Source of the DNA: Gammaproteobacteria bacterium
GTDB lineage: Bacteria; Pseudomonadota; Gammaproteobacteria; UBA6429; Thiohalophilaceae
Length of the DNA: 64,000 nucleotides
Reading direction: 5' to 3'
Assembly: GCA_024275915.1 (NCBI GenBank)
Contig: JAJRYG010000068.1
Coordinates: 1-64,000, forward strand
Shown here: positions 19,128 through 27,487 of the stretch, piece after piece
Numbering within the stretch: position 1 is the stretch's first letter
Layout: each line of letters starts with the position of its first letter
Translations under genes and position numbers: made by a program
Notes under the pieces: model-generated
Seen by the model: the letters and a program-made list of their open reading frames with translations, nothing else
Databases searched by the model: none
Told to the model about the DNA's origin: nothing

Positions 19128-20075
19128 TTATGTGCCGGCGGCGACGGATTTTTTCTGCAGCAGGGATTTTGGCAGGCGGAAAGTGGTGGATTCCCTTTCG
19201 CCGTCCATTTCCCGAATGTGGTCTACGCCATATTCGCGCAATTTGTCGATAACGCGCTGGACAAGCACTTCGGGGGATGAAGCACCTGCGGTAATGCCAA
19301 TTCGGGACACCCCGTTCAACCACTCCTTTTTCAGGTCTTTTTCGTCCTGAATCAGGTAGGCGGGCAAGTTACACTGTTCACCGACTTCCCGCAAGCGGTT
19401 GGAGTTGGAGCTGTTGCGCGCGCCCACCACCAGCAGCAGCTGCACATCGCGGGCCAGCTCGTTGACGGCATTCTGCCGGTTCTGGGTGGCATAGCAGATG
19501 TCATCGAGCTGTGGGCCCTGAATATGAGGGAAGCGCTTGTGCAGGGTGTCGATGACATCCCGTGTGTCGTCGATGCTCAGGGTGGTCTGGGTGACGTAAG
19601 CGACACGGGCATCGTCGCCCAGCGGCAGTTTGTCGATGTCTTCGGTGGTGGAGACCACATGCACTGGCCCATCTACCGAGCCCATGGTGCCAACCACTTC
19701 CTCATGGCCGATATGACCGATGATGATGACCTCGTAGCCATCCTTGCTGTATTTCTTGGCCTGCAAGTGCACCTTGGTGACCAGCGGACAGGTGGCGTCG
19801 ATGACTTCCAGGTTGCGGGAGACGGCCTGATCGACCACCTTGTCGGCCACGCCATGTGCGCTGAAAATGGTTACTGAACCGGGCGGGACTTCATCAAGGG
19901 TTTCGACGAAAACCGCACCCTTGGTGCGCAGATCTTCGACGACAAAATGATTGTGGACGATTTCATGGAAAACATAGACGGGGGCACCATAGAGCTTGAT
20001 GGCCATTTCGACGATGTCGATTGCCCGGACAACGCCGGCGCAAAAGCCGCGGGGCTGGGAAAGAATAACTTCCAT
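19128..20075 (-). CDS. ispH: 4-hydroxy-3-methylbut-2-enyl diphosphate reductase
   Basis: 315 residues. Last step of the MEP pathway, giving IPP and DMAPP. The three cluster cysteines are seen in PRGFCAGVVRAI, DATCPLV and the DDICYATQNRQ region, and FSAHGV and SSNSNRL are substrate-binding motifs. It heads the hopanoid operon on the minus strand, so the final isoprenoid step is transcribed with the hopanoid modification genes. Confidence 0.97.
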   Translation of the reverse strand: MEVILSQPRGFCAGVVRAIDIVEMAIKLYGAPVYVFHEIVHNHFVVEDLRTKGAVFVETLDEVPPGSVTIFSAHGVADKVVDQAVSRNLEVIDATCPLVTKVHLQAKKYSKDGYEVIIIGHIGHEEVVGTMGSVDGPVHVVSTTEDIDKLPLGDDARVAYVTQTTLSIDDTRDVIDTLHKRFPHIQGPQLDDICYATQNRQNAVNELARDVQLLLVVGARNSSNSNRLREVGEQCNLPAYLIQDEKDLKKEWLNGVSRIGITAGASSPEVLVQRVIDKLREYGVDHIREMDGERESTTFRLPKSLLQKKSVAAGT

Positions 20076-20430
20076 GACGATAACGACTACCTGATTATTT
20101 TTATTTGCTGGACAACAAATTATAGCCGTTTTTATAGGCCAATAGCTATAGTACTGTGCGCAGGGCGGGGCAAACTCATTCTGCCTGTGATGTGACCATG
20201 CCCGCTGTAAGTGATTGATATTCAGACGTAGTTAAGGAATATCAATCGCTTGCACGGGGCGTGAGGCGAGTATGCGTTTGCCCCGCTGCGCAGGAAAGGG
20301 AACTGGCCTTGGCCGCTCCGGCCGGGAAGCCGGTCTGCCCATGACCATAAAGCCCTTGGTAACTCAGGGGTAAATTTGTCCACACCCCGCCGGTTTTGCA
20401 TCAGCCGGGCCATGGCAGGAAGCGGGGCTG
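20076..20430. other. ispH-ispA gap with a short dispersed repeat
   Basis: 355 bases. Bases 20076-20200 are AT-rich and probably contain the ispH promoter (minus). Bases 20236-20295 (GGAATATCAATCGCTTGC... GTGAGGCGAGTATGCG) belong to the short repeat also seen at 12438 and 21713. A 63-codon minus-strand frame is not convincing. Confidence 0.5.
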
Positions 20431-21333
20431 TCAGTGATTGCGGTGAATGATGTAGTCGGCAATCCAGCGCAGCGCATCGGCTTTGGCGCCAAATTCCCCT
20501 AGGCTTTGTAAGGCATCATCATACAGCTCTTTTGCCATGCTGCGCGCCGCATCCAGACCGACCAGGGCCGGGTAGGTGGGTTTGTTGCGGGCTTCGTCGG
20601 CGCCCTGGACCTTGCCCATGGTTTCCGTGTTGCCCTCGACATCGAGAATATCGTCCTGGATCTGGAAGGCCAGGCCGATGCACTTGGCGTAGTGATCGAG
20701 CTTTTTCAGCTGGCCCGATTCGATGCCCGGTTTGCACAGTGCGGCCATCTTGACGCTGGCGCGGATCAGGGCGCCGGTCTTGTGAATGTGCATGTTCTCC
20801 AGCTCAGCGACATTGAGCTGCTTGCCGACGCCATCCAGATCGATGGCCTGGCCGCCACACATGCCCCGCGAACCACTGGCCACGGCCAGCTCATCGATGA
20901 TCTGCAGACGCTGTTCAGCAGGAATGTGGCTGTTCAGGCCCCTGGCCAGCACGTGAAAGGCGAGTGACTGCAGGGCATCTCCGACCAGGATGGCGGTGGC
21001 TTCGTCGAAGGCCTTGTGGCAGGTGGGTTTGCCGCGGCGCAGATCGTCATCATCCATGGCGGGCAGATCGTCGTGGACCAGGGAATAGGCGTGGATCAGC
21101 TCGATGGCCGCGCCGGGGGCGTCACAGTGCTCGATATCGATACCCACCGCCTGACCGGCGGCATAACCGAGAACGGGGCGCACCCGCTTGCCGCCATTGA
21201 AGACCGAGTAACGCATGGCCTGGTGCAGACGTTCGGGTACCACATTGCCTTCAGGCAGCCATTTTTCCAGGATCTGATCGGCGCGTTCGCGCCAGTTTTT
21301 GACTTGTGATTCTACAGGGCTGGTGTCAGTCAT
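20431..21333 (-). CDS. ispA: Farnesyl diphosphate synthase
   Basis: 300 residues. Makes C15 farnesyl diphosphate from IPP and DMAPP. Both aspartate-rich motifs are present: [15 protein letters not shown] and [14 protein letters not shown]. The start overlaps the 3' end of xseB by 8 bases; upstream in-frame codons belong to the xseB overlap. The product feeds squalene synthase. Confidence 0.96.
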   Translation of the reverse strand: MTDTSPVESQVKNWRERADQILEKWLPEGNVVPERLHQAMRYSVFNGGKRVRPVLGYAAGQAVGIDIEHCDAPGAAIELIHAYSLVHDDLPAMDDDDLRRGKPTCHKAFDEATAILVGDALQSLAFHVLARGLNSHIPAEQRLQIIDELAVASGSRGMCGGQAIDLDGVGKQLNVAELENMHIHKTGALIRASVKMAALCKPGIESGQLKKLDHYAKCIGLAFQIQDDILDVEGNTETMGKVQGADEARNKPTYPALVGLDAARSMAKELYDDALQSLGEFGAKADALRWIADYIIHRNH

Positions 21334-21625
21334 CTTCAAAGGGTTCCAGGTCGGCGGTTTCGTTTTGCTGTAACAGGATCTGCACTTTCTGCTCGGCCTG
21401 TTTGAGGGTTTGCTGGCAGGCACGGGTCAATTCAACGCCACGTTCGAAGTCCTTGAGGGATTCTTCCAGACTCTGTTCGCCGGCTTCCATGCGCTCCACC
21501 AGTGCTTCGAGTTCCTGCAGCTGGGCTTCGAAATCCGCATGTCTGGATTTGCTGCTGGTCTTTTTGCCGGTTTTTTTCACCACGTTGATGTTTTTCCGCT
21601 TGTTTATATCTGTTCGGGGGTGCAA
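21326..21625 (-). CDS. xseB: Exodeoxyribonuclease VII small subunit
   Basis: 99 residues, mostly coiled coil: [20 protein letters not shown] and [19 protein letters not shown] are the XseB signature. A basic N-terminal tail of about 28 residues precedes it. Partner of XseA in single-strand DNA degradation. It heads the xseB-ispA pair. Confidence 0.92.
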   Translation of the reverse strand: MHPRTDINKRKNINVVKKTGKKTSSKSRHADFEAQLQELEALVERMEAGEQSLEESLKDFERGVELTRACQQTLKQAEQKVQILLQQNETADLEPFEDD

Positions 21626-21771
21626 CGTTAGCTCAGTGATTTGCCCAAGGTCAAATCAGGTTGTTGCCAGCGGCGCTCCAGGGCAAGATCATACTGCCTC
21701 ATAGATGGTTACTGGCCGGTGCAAGGTGAGTGTGAGTATGCGCTTGCCCTGCGGAGCTGTCCGAAGAGTTG

Positions 21772-21800
21772 TTGACAAAGCATTCATTGCTGTCTATGTT
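21772..21800 (+). promoter_or_regulatory. Sigma-70 promoter of the rubrerythrin operon
   Basis: TTGACA at 21772-21777 is followed by a 17-base spacer and TATGTT at 21795-21800; a second hexamer TATATT follows at once. This is one of the best matches to the consensus in the window. Transcription would begin near 21807. Confidence 0.7.
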
Positions 21801-21812
21801 TATATTCTGTTG

Positions 21813-21829
21813 TTTAGAATAAGTCTAAA
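21813..21829 (+). promoter_or_regulatory. Fur/PerR-like operator upstream of rubrerythrin
   Basis: TTTAGAATAAGTCTAAA is a 17-base interrupted palindrome (7 of 8 pairs match) with the 7-1-7 layout of PerR/Fur boxes. It lies just after the expected transcription start, where a bound repressor would block the operon. The regulator is not in this window. Confidence 0.55.
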
Positions 21830-21889
21830 TATGGGCGGGTAAAAGTTCTTGCCTGTTCGTCAACTAATTAAACACACGAGGAAAGCATC

Positions 21890-22309
21890 ATGTCACTGAA
21901 AGACTCCAAGACCGAACAGAACCTGAAAGATGCCTTTGCCGGGGAATCCCAGGCAAATCGCCGTTATCTGTACTTTGCCGCCAAGGCAGACGTGGAAGGC
22001 TATAATGATGTTGCTGCTGTTTTTCGTTCGACTGCCGAAGGTGAAACCGGCCATGCCCATGGTCATCTGGAATACCTGGAAGAAACCGGGGATCCGGCCA
22101 CCGGCCTGCCCATCGGAGGAACCTCCGACAACCTCAAGGCCGCGATAGCCGGTGAAACCCACGAATATACCGACATGTATCCGGGAATGGCCAAAACTGC
22201 CCGTGAGGAAGGTTTTGATGAAATTGCCGACTGGTTCGAAACCCTGGCCAAGGCCGAACGTTCCCACGCCAACCGTTTCCAGAAAGCGCTGGACAACCTC
22301 GACGACTGA
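21890..22309 (+). CDS. rbr: Rubrerythrin, short form without rubredoxin domain
   Basis: 139 residues forming the four-helix ferritin-like diiron domain: [45 protein letters not shown] and [13 protein letters not shown] supply the Glu/His ligands. The C-terminal rubredoxin domain of classic rubrerythrins is absent, so electrons must come from another protein, perhaps the Fe-S protein downstream. Peroxide reduction is the known role of the family. A good AGGAAAG precedes the ATG. Confidence 0.93.
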   Translation: MSLKDSKTEQNLKDAFAGESQANRRYLYFAAKADVEGYNDVAAVFRSTAEGETGHAHGHLEYLEETGDPATGLPIGGTSDNLKAAIAGETHEYTDMYPGMAKTAREEGFDEIADWFETLAKAERSHANRFQKALDNLDD

Positions 22310-22361
22310 ATGCCGTTTCTGGGAAAAGGCTGAATAATTCATCTCTGAATTTTCAGGGCAC

Positions 22362-22463
22362 GAAAAACGAAAAGTGTGATTTTCGTTTTTCTCATAAAAT
22401 GTCTGAATAAATCAGACATACCCTGATCTGTTCACAGGTGTCCGTTTACGGGCTCCTGTGAAC
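22362..22463 (+). promoter_or_regulatory. Three consecutive hairpins between rubrerythrin and the Fe-S protein
   Basis: First, GAAAAACGAAAA at 22362-22373 pairs perfectly with 22380-22391 across a 6-base loop. Second, GTCTGA/TCAGAC at 22401-22417. Third, GTTCACAGG at 22430-22438 pairs with CCTGTGAAC at 22455-22463 and encloses a CCG-TTTA-CGG mini-stem. They may process the transcript or attenuate it so that rubrerythrin is made in excess. Confidence 0.6.
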
Positions 22464-22506
22464 GCAAACCTGAATCTATCGTTCATTGCCACAAGGAGAT
22501 TCCGGC

Positions 22507-23838
22507 ATGGCAGTAAATCGTGAAGGTAGTCTCGAAGCCCCCACACGCCATCCCCTGGACTGGAAATCAGAGGATTTCTACGATCAGGCCTCTCTGTACG
22601 CCGAACTCGAACGTGTGTTCGATATCTGTCACGGTTGCCGCCGTTGTGTCAGCCTGTGTCACGCCTTTCCCAACCTGTTCGACCTGGTCGACGAGTCGGA
22701 AACCATGGAGGTGGACGGTGTCGCTAAAGACGATTACTGGAAAGTCGTCGAGCACTGTTACCTGTGCGACCTGTGTTACCTGACCAAGTGCCCCTATGTG
22801 CCACCCCATGAATGGAACGTGGATTTCCCCCACCTGATGCTGCGTGCCAAGGCAGTGGCGTTCAGACAAAAAGGGACCAGCCTGCGTAACAAGCTGTTGT
22901 CCTCCACCGATCTGGTCGGTTCCCTGGCCGGGATCCCGGTGGTGGCCCCGCTGGTCAATACGGCCAACCGCAGCCGGCCCTTGCGCAAGCTGCTGGAAAG
23001 TACCCTGGGCGTCAGTGCCGATGCCGTGCTGCCCGAATACCAGAGCAAGCCCCTGAGCAAATGCCTTGCCGGCCACCGATCGTCGGTACAAGCCGAGGCC
23101 GGGGAGAGCACCACCGGCAAGGTTGCCCTGTTTGCCACCTGTTATGGCAATCACAACGAACCACAGCTGGGTGAAGATCTTCTTGCCGTGTTCGAACACA
23201 ACGGCATTGCCGTGAGCCTGGTGGAAAAAGAACAATGTTGTGGCATGCCCAAGCTCGAGCTGGGTGATCTGGAAGCAGTGGATCGGGCCAGACAGGCCAA
23301 TATTCCCCAACTGCTGAAAATGGTGGAGGACGGTTGGGACATCGTTGCCCCCATTCCCTCCTGCGTATTGATGTTCAAGCAGGAATTGCCCCTCATGTAC
23401 CCCGACGACGAAGACGTGCAACGGGTCATGGGCGCCATCTTCGATCCTTTCGAATACCTGATGTTGCGTCACCGCGAAGGCAGACTGAATACCGACTTCA
23501 AACAGCCCTTGGGCAAGGTGGCCTACCATGTGGCCTGCCACCAACGGGTGCAGAAAATCGGCATGAAAACCCGCGACGTGCTCAGGCTGATCCCGGACAC
23601 GGAGATCCTGCCCATCGAACGTTGCTCGGGGCATGATGGCACCTATGCGGTGAAGAACGAATTCCACACCATTTCCATGAAAATTGCCCGACCGGTGGTC
23701 AACAAGGTCAAGCAGGCCGGTGCCGATTATTACTGCAGTGACTGTCCCATGGCCGGCCACCAGATCGAAAATGGTCTGGCCGATGGCAGCCAGCCGCTGC
23801 ATCCTCTCAGCCTGCTGCGCAAGGCCTATGGTATTTGA
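22507..23838 (+). CDS. Fe-S oxidoreductase, GlpC/HdrD-like, of the rubrerythrin operon
   Basis: 443 residues. Two N-terminal 4Fe-4S sites, CHGCRRCVSLCH and CYLCDLCYLTKCPYVPP, are followed by two CCG-type domains: EKEQCCGMPKLELGD and a second, altered one (ACHQRV..., ERCSGHDGTYA, CSDCPMAGHQ). The layout is that of GlpC and HdrD electron-transfer subunits. Its place between rubrerythrin and DUF3501 suggests it passes electrons to the diiron protein. AAGGAG lies at the right distance from this ATG; a TTG 21 bases upstream is less likely. Confidence 0.85.
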   Translation: MAVNREGSLEAPTRHPLDWKSEDFYDQASLYAELERVFDICHGCRRCVSLCHAFPNLFDLVDESETMEVDGVAKDDYWKVVEHCYLCDLCYLTKCPYVPPHEWNVDFPHLMLRAKAVAFRQKGTSLRNKLLSSTDLVGSLAGIPVVAPLVNTANRSRPLRKLLESTLGVSADAVLPEYQSKPLSKCLAGHRSSVQAEAGESTTGKVALFATCYGNHNEPQLGEDLLAVFEHNGIAVSLVEKEQCCGMPKLELGDLEAVDRARQANIPQLLKMVEDGWDIVAPIPSCVLMFKQELPLMYPDDEDVQRVMGAIFDPFEYLMLRHREGRLNTDFKQPLGKVAYHVACHQRVQKIGMKTRDVLRLIPDTEILPIERCSGHDGTYAVKNEFHTISMKIARPVVNKVKQAGADYYCSDCPMAGHQIENGLADGSQPLHPLSLLRKAYGI

Positions 23839-23859
23839 AGAGTCAGGGGTGGAAAAAGC

Positions 23860-24444
23860 ATGAACAAACTTGAGCGCAAGGATCTGATGTCACTGGAAGA
23901 CTATGCAGAACAACGCCCCGAGTTTCGCCGTCAGGTGCTGGAACACAAGAAGCATCGCAAGGTGGCACTCAACGATCACGCCAGTCTGTATTTTGAGGAC
24001 CGGCTGACCATGCAGTACCAGATCCAGGAAATGTTGCGGATCGAAAAAATCTTCGAAGCCCAGGCCATTGAAGAAGAACTGGACGCCTACAATCCGTTGA
24101 TCCCCGATGGCAGCAATCTCAAGGCTACCTTCATGATCGAATACGGGGATGCCGAGGAACGCCAGAAGGTGCTGGCTACCCTGGCAGGTATCGAGGACAC
24201 GGTGTGGATCCGTATCGGTGAGCATGAAAAGGTTTATGCCATTGCCGACGAAGATCTGGAACGGGACATGGCAGACAAAACCTCGGCGGTGCATTTCATG
24301 CGTTTTGAATTCAGTCCGCAGATGATTGCCACGGCACGGGCGGGGGGAACCATCAGCATGGGTATCGATCATGCCGGCATGCAAGGTGAAGTCAATGCCA
24401 TACCCGAGCCGGTACGCCAGGCCCTGGTGGCCGATTTTTCCTGA
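23860..24444 (+). CDS. DUF3501 family protein
   Basis: 194 residues. LSLEDYAEQRPEFRRQVLEHKKHRKV at the start and the QYQIQEMLRIEKIF and NPLIPDGSNLKATFMIEY segments match DUF3501, a family that travels with rubrerythrin and a GlpC-like Fe-S protein in many Proteobacteria. No cysteine motif or membrane helix is seen; the function is unknown. It starts 21 bases after the Fe-S gene. Confidence 0.85.
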   Translation: MNKLERKDLMSLEDYAEQRPEFRRQVLEHKKHRKVALNDHASLYFEDRLTMQYQIQEMLRIEKIFEAQAIEEELDAYNPLIPDGSNLKATFMIEYGDAEERQKVLATLAGIEDTVWIRIGEHEKVYAIADEDLERDMADKTSAVHFMRFEFSPQMIATARAGGTISMGIDHAGMQGEVNAIPEPVRQALVADFS

Positions 24445-24664
24445 GTGACTGTCCCCCCATGATGGCGTCAGGCCGAGAGGAGACGGATCCTGGCTTCAAG
24501 AGCCGCCATCAGCAGCCTTTTGTGCCGATCATGGCCTAAAGCCGTATAGCCAGGGCCGGCAGTTTTGCTATGATGCCATTGTCATTGAGATCCAGAGCCC
24601 GGTTGATCCCTTGTTTTCGGCTACTGACTCAATCCAATCAACGTGATGGCAGGTATCCGTAATT

Positions 24665-25144
24665 ATGTTAGTTCGAACTTTTCTGGTCAGTCTGGTTTTT
24701 CTTCTGAATGGGGCGGTGCAGGCAGATGCTCCCATCGACGGGGCCTTTGGTATCAAATTCGGCACGACCCTGGATCAACTGAAGGTGGACCGGACACTCG
24801 CCAACGGCGTGGTGCATGTGGTTACGCCACCGATTCCCCTCAACATGCTGACCCTGTACAGTGTCGAGACCGACAACAAGACGGGCAAGGTCTACCGAAT
24901 CGCGGGGCAGACCATGGCCAATGACAAGTCTGGTTGCATGGAAACCCTGGCTTCCCTGATCGGTGTGCTGGAAGAAAAATACGGGGAATTCTCCAGTCAT
25001 GGCACCATGTTTCGTTTGAAGTCCGGTGACAAGTCAATCACCGCGACCTGTACTTCCGAACGGGGTTTCACCCAGCGGCAGGTCTACATGGTCAAGGTGT
25101 TGTATGAAGATCTGGCGCTCACCCAGACCCGGGATGCACTTTGA
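24665..25144 (+). CDS. Exported protein of unknown function
   Basis: 159 residues with a clear signal peptide (MLVRTFLVSLVFLLNGAVQA, then DAPIDGAFGIKFG). The mature part is small, with two cysteines (KSGCMETL, TATCTSERG) that could form one disulfide. I do not recognise the family. The 220 bases before it carry a TATGAT hexamer near 24570 but no other signal. Confidence 0.75.
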   Translation: MLVRTFLVSLVFLLNGAVQADAPIDGAFGIKFGTTLDQLKVDRTLANGVVHVVTPPIPLNMLTLYSVETDNKTGKVYRIAGQTMANDKSGCMETLASLIGVLEEKYGEFSSHGTMFRLKSGDKSITATCTSERGFTQRQVYMVKVLYEDLALTQTRDAL

Positions 25145-25183
25145 TGGCAAGCTGACAGGCGAGCCTGGCGGCTTGCTCGCCAC

Positions 25184-25453
25184 TCAACGTGGTTTGCGGT
25201 ACTTTTGTCGGAGTGTGCAGTAACAGAGGCTGCGCTTGCCTTCACCATTGCAGGCAATGGCATAATTGAAGTTGCACAGTTCGGCAATGCGCCTGATGGG
25301 CAACTTGATGATGTCTCCCGCCTTGCACTGTTGCGGGTTGGAGTGGGGCCCCACACCCATGATCACCGATTCGGTGCAGTTGCGGGATTCGGCTGCCAGT
25401 GGCGCGGAAAAAAGCAAAACACTGAAAATAATCATGGGCCATATTGCTTTCAT
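25184..25453 (-). CDS. Small exported cysteine-containing protein
   Basis: 89 residues from the ATG that directly precedes a signal peptide (MKAIWPMIIFSVLLFSAPLAA). The mature part has six cysteines (NCTES, QQCKAG, LCNFNYAIACNGEG, SLCYC), suggesting disulfides in the periplasm. Longer upstream frames lack family likeness. Function unknown. Confidence 0.7.
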   Translation of the reverse strand: MKAIWPMIIFSVLLFSAPLAAESRNCTESVIMGVGPHSNPQQCKAGDIIKLPIRRIAELCNFNYAIACNGEGKRSLCYCTLRQKYRKPR

Positions 25454-25621
25454 GGACTGACAATCCTGCATGAGTAGCGAAACGAAGGGCAAAGGGTGAA
25501 GAAGATGCCCATGCCTGTCAAGCCAGGCGGGGGAGGTGCGGGGAGCTTGCCTGTCCGCCGGCGGCCAGACAATCGACGCTGAATATCGCCCGGACATTCA
25601 GCATAGTGGACAAAAAATGGT

Positions 25622-26977
25622 ATGATATTCAACCTATTAAAGAATTTTCGCAGGAAACCACAGCAGGAAGGCATCATCAATACCTCGCCCACCATCATTC
25701 CCCGTGCCGAACATGCGGTGTCGCGTGACGATATCAGTGATCGCGCGCTGAAGGTGCTGTATCGCCTGCACAAGGCCGGCTACCAGGCCTACCTGGTGGG
25801 CGGCGGCGTACGGGATATCCTGCTCGGTCTGCATCCCAAGGATTTCGATGTGGCCACCGATGCCAGACCCGAAGAGGTCAAGAGCCTGTTTGGCAACTGC
25901 CGTCTCATCGGCCGGCGTTTCCGCCTTGCCCATGTCTACTTTGGCCGTGAAATCATCGAAGTGGCCACCTTCCGGGCCTCCCATGATCAGGGTGAAGGGG
26001 CCAGTGAGGGCGGGGTCAGCGAAGGCGGGCAGATCCTGCGGGACAATGTGTTCGGTACCCTGGAAGACGATGCCTGGCGGCGTGACTTCACCATCAACGC
26101 CCTGTATTACAACATCGCCGATTTTTCCCTGGTGGATTACACCGGTGGCATGGACGATCTGAACAACCGGATCATCCGTATCATCGGTGATGCCAGCACC
26201 CGTTTTCAGGAAGATCCGGTGCGCATGCTGCGTGCCGCCCGTTTTGCCGCCAAGCTCGGCTTCCAGCTCGAAGAAGGCCTGGGCGAGTGCATCATCGAGC
26301 TGGCCGACCGCATGGCCAATGTACCGGCCGCCCGCCTGTTCGACGAGGTACTGAAAATCTTTCACACGGGCCATGCGCTGGCGTCTTTCGACATCATGCG
26401 CGAGCTGGGGCTGTTCGGCTACCTGTTTGGCCAGACTCAGGCGCTGCTGGAGTCGGACGACCCCTATACCGAAGATTTTCTGCGCATTGCCCTGGGCAAT
26501 ACGGACAGACGCATCGCCGAGAAAAAACCGGTCAATCCGGCCTTCCTGTTTGCCGCCTTCCTCTGGGGGCCGGTGAAGAAGCGGGCCGACCAGTTGCTGG
26601 AGCAGGATGGCATGACCGAGCTGCAGGCCCTGCAGATCGCCGGCAACGAGGTGCTCTCCGCCCAGCTCAGGCAGGTCTCCATCCCCAAGCGTTTCAGTTT
26701 TCCCATGCGCGAGATCTGGACCATGCAGGCCCGTCTGCCGCGGCGCAATGGCAAGCGGGCCTGGCGGCTGCTGGAGCAGGCGCGTTTTCGTGCCGCCTAT
26801 GATTTCATGCTGGTGCGCAACCAGGCCGGTGAACCCCTGCAGGAGCTGGCCGACTGGTGGACCGAATTCCAGGAGGCCAGCGCCGCCGAGCGCAGCGAGC
26901 TGATCAAGAAAGTCGGTGGCCGTTCCCCACGTCGTCGTCGCAAACCGCGCAAGGCCAAAACCGCCTCGACGCACTGA
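25622..26977 (+). CDS. pcnB: Poly(A) polymerase I
   Basis: 451 residues. YLVGGGVRDILLG (58-70) and the catalytic aspartates D74 and D76 in KDFDVATDA mark the nucleotidyltransferase head, and RRDFTINALYYN and RFQEDPVRMLRAARFAAKLGF the neck. The arginine/lysine-rich C-terminus (GRSPRRRRKPRKAK) is typical of PcnB and separates it from CCA-adding enzymes. It adds poly(A) tails that speed RNA decay. folK follows, the standard gammaproteobacterial order. Confidence 0.95.
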   Translation: MIFNLLKNFRRKPQQEGIINTSPTIIPRAEHAVSRDDISDRALKVLYRLHKAGYQAYLVGGGVRDILLGLHPKDFDVATDARPEEVKSLFGNCRLIGRRFRLAHVYFGREIIEVATFRASHDQGEGASEGGVSEGGQILRDNVFGTLEDDAWRRDFTINALYYNIADFSLVDYTGGMDDLNNRIIRIIGDASTRFQEDPVRMLRAARFAAKLGFQLEEGLGECIIELADRMANVPAARLFDEVLKIFHTGHALASFDIMRELGLFGYLFGQTQALLESDDPYTEDFLRIALGNTDRRIAEKKPVNPAFLFAAFLWGPVKKRADQLLEQDGMTELQALQIAGNEVLSAQLRQVSIPKRFSFPMREIWTMQARLPRRNGKRAWRLLEQARFRAAYDFMLVRNQAGEPLQELADWWTEFQEASAAERSELIKKVGGRSPRRRRKPRKAKTASTH

Positions 26978-26995
26978 AATATCCGTGCCCTGCCC

Positions 26996-27487
26996 ATGAT
27001 TCCTGCCTATATTGCCCTTGGCAGCAACCTTGCTGATCCCCGCCGGCAGATTGCCCAGGCCTTCGGGGCACTGGCAGGACTGCCACAGACCCGGCTCGAT
27101 GCCCGTTCCTCCCTGTATCGCAGCACACCCATGGGACCGGCCGACCAGCCCGACTACATCAATGCCGTGGCACGGCTGGATACGGCCCTGGCGCCGCTGG
27201 ATCTGCTCGACGCCCTGCAGGCCATCGAGCAAAAGCAGGGCAGGGTACGCAACGGTGAACGCTGGGGACCACGCACACTGGATCTGGATTTGTTATTATT
27301 CGCCGACACCATCATCGAGGACCCCCGCCTGACCGTTCCCCACCCGGGACTGGCGCAGCGAAACTTTGTCTTGTACCCGCTAATGGAAATTGCCGAACAA
27401 AATCTCATCATTCCCGGCCTGGGCACCCTGGCCGGCCTGCTGGACGCCTGTCCTGCCGACGGTCTCGAGCGCCTGTCCCCATGCTGA
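26996..27487 (+). CDS. folK: 6-hydroxymethyl-7,8-dihydropterin pyrophosphokinase
   Basis: 163 residues. AYIALGSNLADPRRQI, SSLYRSTPMG and NGERWGPRTLDLDLLLF are the HPPK signature, the last carrying the Mg-binding aspartates. Transfers pyrophosphate from ATP to the pterin in folate synthesis. Its 3' end overlaps the next gene by 7 bases. Confidence 0.97.
   Translation: MIPAYIALGSNLADPRRQIAQAFGALAGLPQTRLDARSSLYRSTPMGPADQPDYINAVARLDTALAPLDLLDALQAIEQKQGRVRNGERWGPRTLDLDLLLFADTIIEDPRLTVPHPGLAQRNFVLYPLMEIAEQNLIIPGLGTLAGLLDACPADGLERLSPC

Noticed and set aside
20222-20413. 63-codon minus-strand frame between ispH and ispA
   Set aside because: Its end lies in the short dispersed repeat, and the rest lacks a start signal or known motif.
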